A DNA stretch of 64,000 nt from contig JADILM010000003.1 of assembly GCA_016617785.1 (NCBI GenBank), positions 930,001 to 994,000 of the forward strand, given 5' to 3'. Position numbers and translations under genes: made by a program. The stretch's first letter is position 1; every line of letters starts with the position of its first letter. The DNA is from Sporobolomyces roseus. Lineage: Eukaryota; Basidiomycota; Microbotryomycetes; Sporidiobolales; Sporidiobolaceae. A model generated the notes under the pieces. That model was not told the origin of the DNA, ran no database searches, and saw only the letters and a list, made by a program, of their open reading frames with translations. Shown here in pieces: positions 58,702 through 64,000 of the stretch.

Positions 58702-59831
58702 ATGTCCTTCGCCTCTTTACCTCCCGAACTCGTCATCGCATTGATCGAATGTGCCGCTGGTGATTTACCTTCTCGCACCGAAACTCAGTACAAATCTCGT
58801 CGAGCAAACCTTCGTTCCCTCTCCCTCGTCAACTCCTTCTTCCGTCCGATCGCCCAAAGCCTACTCATGAAGGAGATCTGGCGACCGAGAACGCTACAAA
58901 CGCTCCGATCTCCTCTCCTTTGTCCAAGATCCTTCCAAACGCGCCATCGTTCAACACTTTAGTTGGGTGTCTCAAGAATGGAGCAGTTGTCCGGAGGACA
59001 CACTGAGTCTAATTTGTGATTGGAGCCATTTAAAGTCTCTCAGGATCGTCGGTTCGTCGAGATACAAGGTCCTTGTCCACTTCGATTTGCTCGACGCTTT
59101 CTCTCGTGAGCCTAGCCCTCTCGGAGCTGTCGTACAACTTCTGATCAATTTCACATGAGATAGATCTGCGGGAACTCTGTCTCGAGTGGTGCTCGATTAC
59201 GCCCGGAAAGGTCCGGCTGCCCTATCTCCGACGATTGGTACTCATCGCAACTTCCCTGAACGATATGGACGTCGGATCCTACGAGCAGCTCTTTACACCG
59301 GAAACGATGCCCCAGCTTATCTACCTAGCCGTCCAGTCAGACTTCTCGCGAGCCTACCCACGCATCACGAACTCCCTTTCCCAGCTCTTTCACCTCCTCC
59401 TGCCCCAAATTCGAACTCTCGCATTGGGCAACGTCCAGCCATACACAGCCTTTGAACTTGCGGTCTCTTCAATGTCGATGCTTGAGCATCTCTCCCTACA
59501 AACGTACAGCGAAGCCGTCCTGTCATCTTTATTCAGCATTGGCCGAGGACTCAAATTGAAGACTCTTCACCTGAGCGAAACAGTTCTCGAAACGGAGTAC
59601 TGGCACAGGCAAGATTTGGTACGGGTTTCGAAAGGGGCGAAGGAAGTGATTTCAGTGGAACAAGTTCTCTTATACACGAGTGGAGCAGCCGTTAAAGCAA
59701 ATTACCATGGGGAGCAGATAGACATTGGTGGCTTCAAGTGCATTCAAGTGGGCCTTGATGAGATGGTGAGCGGGACGAGGTCGCCTTACTTGCATCTCGA
59801 CGGATCGTGCGAAGCGGATCGAGAGAAGTGA
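58702..59831 (+). pseudogene. F-box/LRR-like gene copy B, frameshifted
   Basis: Exon 1 is 58702-59105 and exon 2 is 59164-59831, with a 58-nt intron in the same phase and place as in copy A. It starts MSFASLPPELVIALIECAAG, then RRANLRSLSLVNSFFRPIAQ and LLMKEIWR. At 58885-58886 one base too many (or two too few) shifts the frame. The next frame reads RERYKRSDLLSFVQDPSKRA, DTLSLICDWSHLKSLRIVGS, and is the one that joins exon 2 (LRELCLEWCS, VRLPYLRRLVLIATS, LPQIRTLALGNV, YLHLDGSCE). The product without repair would be an 86-residue F-box stub. The lesion differs from that in copy A. Confidence 0.75.
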
Positions 59832-60179
59832 TTGGAGTCGTGACAGGATCCCCTAGATCATGTGTTAGCACAAGTATACCTCTCTTATACTGTCTAGTTC
59901 CCCTCTCCTCCCTTTCATGCTTTTGTACCTAAAGAAAACGAAATTTACTGTTTTTTTTAGCTTTCCTTCCCTCTCAAGTTGGAGCACACAGAATGACTCG
60001 TTCTCGATGCTCCGGCTCGACATCACACCTCTCGCTCGATTCTCTTTGGCCTCATCTCGCGTCCTCGCTTCATTTCCCTTCTCAGAGTTGACAATCATTC
60101 GAGCTTTTCTCTGTTCTCACCTTCAAATGTCTCTACGCTTTTGTTCTGTACACCTCTCTTTACACTCTTCCCTAAGTAC

Positions 60180-60268
60180 TACTGTAACAAATTCTCCACA
60201 TGCCGCTTCCTCCACTCAGATTCTCCTTTCCTCCTCGTCCCGACCGATCTTCCCCTCTTCGCTCCATT
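60180..60268 (-). pseudogene. 3' remnant of the duplicated membrane-protein gene
   Basis: The minus strand reads NGAKRGRSVGTRRKGESEWR followed by KRHVENLLQ and a stop. This matches the last 29 codons of the membrane protein at 43366-44371 with few changes. Upstream of NGAKRG the similarity ends, so this is a truncated passenger of the duplication. Confidence 0.8.
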
Positions 60269-60472
60269 TGGCGCGCGAACAAAGCTCTTCAGCACTTTCT
60301 CGCATCCGTCGTTTCTCCACGCGGCCAGACCACTTTCCCGACTGCAGAGCGGTCGATCGAGGAGCAGAGCTGGGCTTCCGCTGCTATAACTCCCGACGGC
60401 TGACTCGCTCGAATCCCTGCTGCTCAAGGTAGGAAAAGAGTTCTTTCAAGCGTTACATCACAGCTCCCTTGA

Positions 60473-61570
60473 CTAGATCTTCTTCTCCGTGCGTATTCCC
60501 ATACTCTCCTTGACGTCCATTCCGAGCCTTTTCATCTTTTCCATCTCCACCCTCTCGACTTGCAATTTCCTCAGTTCCTCCAATCTCTCCCGATCGAGCA
60601 TGAGTGCATCGACATCTGCACTAGAAGCAGCTGCAGCTCGACGATAAGATTGTTTAGCGTTTGCGAGATCCTTGTTGAAATCGTAACCTCCATCTTCTTC
60701 GACAGTTTCGCCCATTCGAACCGCTTGCATCTTGGTCTCGTACTTGTTCATGTCGTAGTACTTCTCGTGAGGTAGAGTGACCGTGTTGTAGTCTTCCATG
60801 AAACTCTTGAAGATCTCCTTCTCTTTCTGCTTCGTCAAAGTCTCCGGGCTGATATGAGAAACCGAGAATTGTGAGTTATCTGCATCTCGTTGAGAGTCGA
60901 GAAAGCTCTACTCACTTGACCATTCGCTCCTGAATCAACCAAGCGTGAAATTCGTCGTTCTTGGTGTAAATATCGGCTTCTGTGAGGATTCCATGCTTTC
61001 CAAATTCTTCTACTTTGATAATTCCCTTCTTCGCCAACCTCTTTGCTTCTCGCTGCAATCAATAGTTCGCTTCAGTGTGTAGCTACTCGATCTCTACAGT
61101 AGTAGACTTACCTTTGCCTTCCTCTCCTTCTTCTCCTCTCTCCTTCTTCGCCTTTCTCGCTCACTTTCACCATCCCTCGAACTCCTCGACCGATGTTTAC
61201 TCCTCTTGTCTCTCGAATCGTCGCTGTCTGATCCAGAAGAGCTATCCCTGTCCCTCGAACGTTCCCTCCTCTTTGAAGAGTGATGAGATCTTTCCCTGTC
61301 CCTTGATCTTGACCTTGAACGATCTCTCCTGCTACGATGACGGTCGCTCCTATCCCTGCTCCTGCTCCTGCTTCTACTCCTCTCGCGCTCCTTTCCGCTC
61401 CTCCTCGAGCTCCTCCTGTCGTCCTCGTCTCTGTCTTTCCTTCTCTCATCTCTTGCTGGAGAGCGACTCCTCCTCCTCTCGTGGTCTCGATCTCGGTCGT
61501 CGTGATGCCTTCTACTTGATGAGTGATGGGATCGCTCAGAGCGGCGGTCGGGTGAAGATGAACGAGGCAT
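60473..61570 (-). CDS. RS-rich nuclear protein, putative RNA-processing factor
   Basis: Exon 1 (61112-61570) encodes an RS/RD/RE-rich domain (MPRSSSPDRRSERSHHSS and repeats such as SRSRSRSRDRSDRHRSRRD). The folded part follows: REAKRLAKKGIIKVEEFGKH, ILTEADIYTKNDEFHAWLIQ, MVNPETLTKQKEKEIFKSFM, EDYNTVTLPHEKYYDMNKYE, then a helix-rich C-terminus (ALMLDRERLEELRKLQVERV) ending at 60473. The block 'EF-AWL...NPET...EDYNT-T-PH-KYY' is conserved, to my recollection, from fungi to animals in little-studied RS-rich proteins, but I cannot name the family safely. The RS domain suggests work in pre-mRNA splicing or mRNP assembly in the nucleus. Confidence 0.8.
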
Positions 61571-61833
61571 GTTGGGTGAATCGATAGAAAGCAAGAGAAA
61601 TTCATTCTCGCACAAACGAGTTTCTTCACTATCTCATTATCTTTTGATCGAACAGCAGCAGCACTAGTGAACGAATGGCAAAAAGCAGGCATCAGAATTG
61701 CAAAGCCAGGTCGGATTTCAACATTCTGAATTTTCGCAAGGTTTCGTTTCCTCTCTCCAAATTCGCTGTCTCGCTCGGGAAGTAATGCGCTCTAGTTGCA
61801 TACTAAGAGTACAAGAAACTACTATCCCCTTCA

Positions 61834-64000
61834 CTACGTCCTCTTCGCCTTCTTGACTTTGGGACCCATCCTCCCCAACTTCTGCTTCTTCTTCTTCTCC
61901 GCATCTGGATTCTCACCTCTCGACAGCGCCCTCTCCCTCTTACCCTCCCTCTTCTCTCCTTTCGGTTGTCCTCCACCAGCGACTCCCATCTCTTTATCAA
62001 ACGCAGCTTTCTTGACTTTTTTAGGTTTCGCAGGTCCTCCCTCGGGTCGCTCAGGTCGTGCATAAGTCATCTTGGTTGGTCGAGCTGCCTTCTTCATTTC
62101 TCTAATAGACGCTCCGATCGATTGTGAAACTCCTTCTTCCCGATCTTCAGCTTCTTCTCGTGCTGCCATCTTGCGTCGTTTCTCTTTACGAGATAATCCA
62201 GAGAATGGTGTACGTTTGGGCTGTAGTTGGAAATCAGTCGAGATCAGTCACTGCACCCAGAAAAGAAGAGGAGAGAAGACGTACAGCTTTCGAAACGGGT
62301 TCTTCCTCTTCAAATGGACGCTTTCCATTCTTGTGAGAGAACTTCGAGTTGTGTTCCGCCGTACCAGCATCTAACAGTACTTACGATAATCAGCATACTC
62401 TTCGACGAGGCAAAGTAAGGGAAGGTTTTCCTTTTGACTCACTTCGTGCAGTCTTCTTCTCAGTTTCAGTTTGGAACCAAGTTCTCGCAGGTCGACTCTT
62501 GATCTCTACTTCGTGTTCGAGCAAGTTCTGAGCTTTCTGTAGCTCCATGTTTCCCTTTCGGAACTATTCATCGCATCTCAGATCGTCAGCAATCGTGTTG
62601 ATTCGACCAAATCAGACCCAAGTGATAAATCTTGCTTACCTCTTTCTCTTCTCGTTCTTCTCGCATAACCTCCTTGACTTCTCTCTCCATATCATTCAAC
62701 TCCTGAATAACCTCGTTGACGACTTCTGTAGGTACCGTTCGTTGTTTGATCGTTTCTTGAGGAGCGTGTTTCATGGCGAGTTTGACGAGTTTTCGATCAG
62801 ATTCACCAACCAATGTGAGAGCTCTACAATGCAGAAAAGAGAGGAATCAGCTAGAACGAAGGAGAAAAAGGGAGAGTCGAAGTTTGAGCGTACCGTCCTT
62901 TCTTTCCAGCACGAGCAGTACGTCCTACTCGATGAAGGTAGATTTCGATAGATTTCGGCATCTCGTAATTGATGACATGTTCGATACCCTTGATATCGAG
63001 ACTACACGCCATCTCGGGGTCAGCATACCCATCAAAGGCGAGTACAAGAGAGGCTTTGATGGACTCACCCACGAGAAGCCAAATCAGTTGCCAACAAGAA
63101 CCCAATTTGACCCTCCCGGAACCTCTTCAAACTACTCAACCTCATCTCCTGAGTCAAATCACCATGCAGCTCGTCACTCCTCTCCAACCCCTTCCCGTAG
63201 AGGGAGAACAAGATCTTCATTCGATGAGCTTGCGCTTTCGATCGGAAGAAAATGATGGTTCTTCCTGAAGCGAACGAACGGGTACATAGAGCGATCAAAA
63301 GGGCTTCACGATGTCGTTCCCCTGATCGAGAGTTGAGTTCGATCGATTCTCCGGCTTTATCTCCTCGAACTCGTAGGACTGCAATTCCAACACTCCTGGC
63401 TCAATCAGCGACTTTCGAGGAGATTCAGGAGAGAGTGTTGCTCACATTCTTGTTCCAATCCCTTTGCAGTAGCACCCATCTCATCAATCTTGACCCTAAC
63501 AGGTTTGTTCATACTCAACCTCGTCAACTCCGAGATACTCTCCGTGACCGTCGCAGAGAACAACAAAGTTTGTCTCGACCTCGGAGCGGCACCTATAATC
63601 TCTTCCAACTCAGCTCGGAAACCCTGACGTGCGCGCAACCTGATCAGCTTCGGAAAATCTGGTGTAGGGAGAGTGGAAAAGGGAAAGCTTACTTCTTCGA
63701 GCATTCGATCGGCTTCATCCAAAACGAGGACCTCGACTCCGTCCATCGTGAAACAAGGAGTGTTCCTAACATGGTCGATCAATCGTCCAGGAGTAGAAAC
63801 GACGATATCAGGTCTCTGTTTCAATTCGGCCTCTTGAACTTTCAACGACAATCCACCTTAACTCACTCGATCTCTAAATCAGCTCGATCCCTATTCTCAC
63901 AACGATAGAGGGAAGAGGGAGAACTCACCAACACACAAACAGAACTGAACGTCGGTATACCTCGCCAACGCTTTCCCTACTCCATGTACCTGCACCGCCA
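61834..64000 (-). CDS. DRS1: DEAD-box RNA helicase DRS1/DDX27 (5' partial)
   Basis: Nucleolar helicase for 60S subunit maturation. The N-terminal part lies beyond the right edge. Visible motifs in order: [14 protein letters not shown] (motif Ib, TPGR), [12 protein letters not shown] (II, DEAD), TLLFSATVT (III, SAT), [14 protein letters not shown] (IV), [19 protein letters not shown] (V) and [18 protein letters not shown] (VI). The Drs1-type extension follows: [49 protein letters not shown] and a Lys/Arg/Glu-rich tail with [13 protein letters not shown], ending KVKKAKRT at 61834. The extension after motif VI identifies it as Drs1/DDX27 rather than another DEAD-box protein. Short introns break the core; all keep frame. 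Confidence 0.94.

Larger units (their letters stand above)
57403..60268. repeat. Inverted duplication, arm B
   Basis: Reverse-complement counterpart of 44282-47277. The gene order HSK3, F-box, membrane-protein tail is kept. Because the membrane protein is complete only at arm A, arm B is most simply the derived copy. The 10.1 kb between the arms holds the DLH, NUFIP1-like, WHI3-like and TVP23 genes. Confidence 0.9.

Overview
The window reads as nuclear DNA of a basidiomycete fungus, most likely a yeast-like member of the Pucciniomycotina; the placement is inferred from gene content and style, not from a marker gene. Genes are closely packed on both strands and broken by many introns, mostly 45-100 nt, with GT(A/G)(A/C)GT donors, CTGAC/CTAAC-like branch sites and YAG acceptors. 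Many proteins carry Ser/Pro/Gln-rich disordered stretches. The gene set is core eukaryotic, and no prophage, CRISPR array, operon or recognisable transposon was seen. Exon models were built by eye from splice signals and protein continuity, so boundaries are predictions.

Layout, left to right. 1-6.7 kb: end of a Q-rich PTOV/Mediator-like protein, the chromatin reader EAF3, ER membrane complex subunit EMC8/9, and an unrecognised disordered protein. 7.4-14 kb: GPI ethanolamine phosphate transferase GPI13/PIG-O, peroxin PEX2 and Ran-binding protein 1. 14.5-22.8 kb: a two-Rossmann FAD oxidoreductase, GNA1 (UDP-GlcNAc synthesis), a class IV PLP enzyme resembling aminodeoxychorismate lyase, an MNN1-type mannosyltransferase and VPS51. 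23.3-32 kb: two small fungal proteins, ribosomal protein eL15, a CYC2-like mitochondrial flavoprotein, cytosolic PheRS alpha and riboflavin synthase. 32-44.4 kb: SEA2/WDR24 (TORC1 regulation), an HSF-domain factor, an F-box protein and a membrane protein. 44.3-60.3 kb: an inverted segmental duplication around DLH-family hydrolase, NUFIP1, WHI3-like and TVP23 genes. 60.5-64 kb: an RS-rich protein and the DRS1/DDX27 helicase, which runs off the right edge.

The most unusual structure is the inverted duplication (44282-47277 against 57403-60268). Each arm holds an intact copy of a gene that reads as DASH subunit HSK3, plus one copy of an F-box/LRR-like gene. Both F-box copies appear broken, each by a different single lesion. 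A central 652-bp block, mostly non-coding, looks identical in the two arms while the rest has diverged, which points to recent gene conversion. The second notable feature is that two genes (EAF3 and riboflavin synthase) have their ATG start codon interrupted by an intron.
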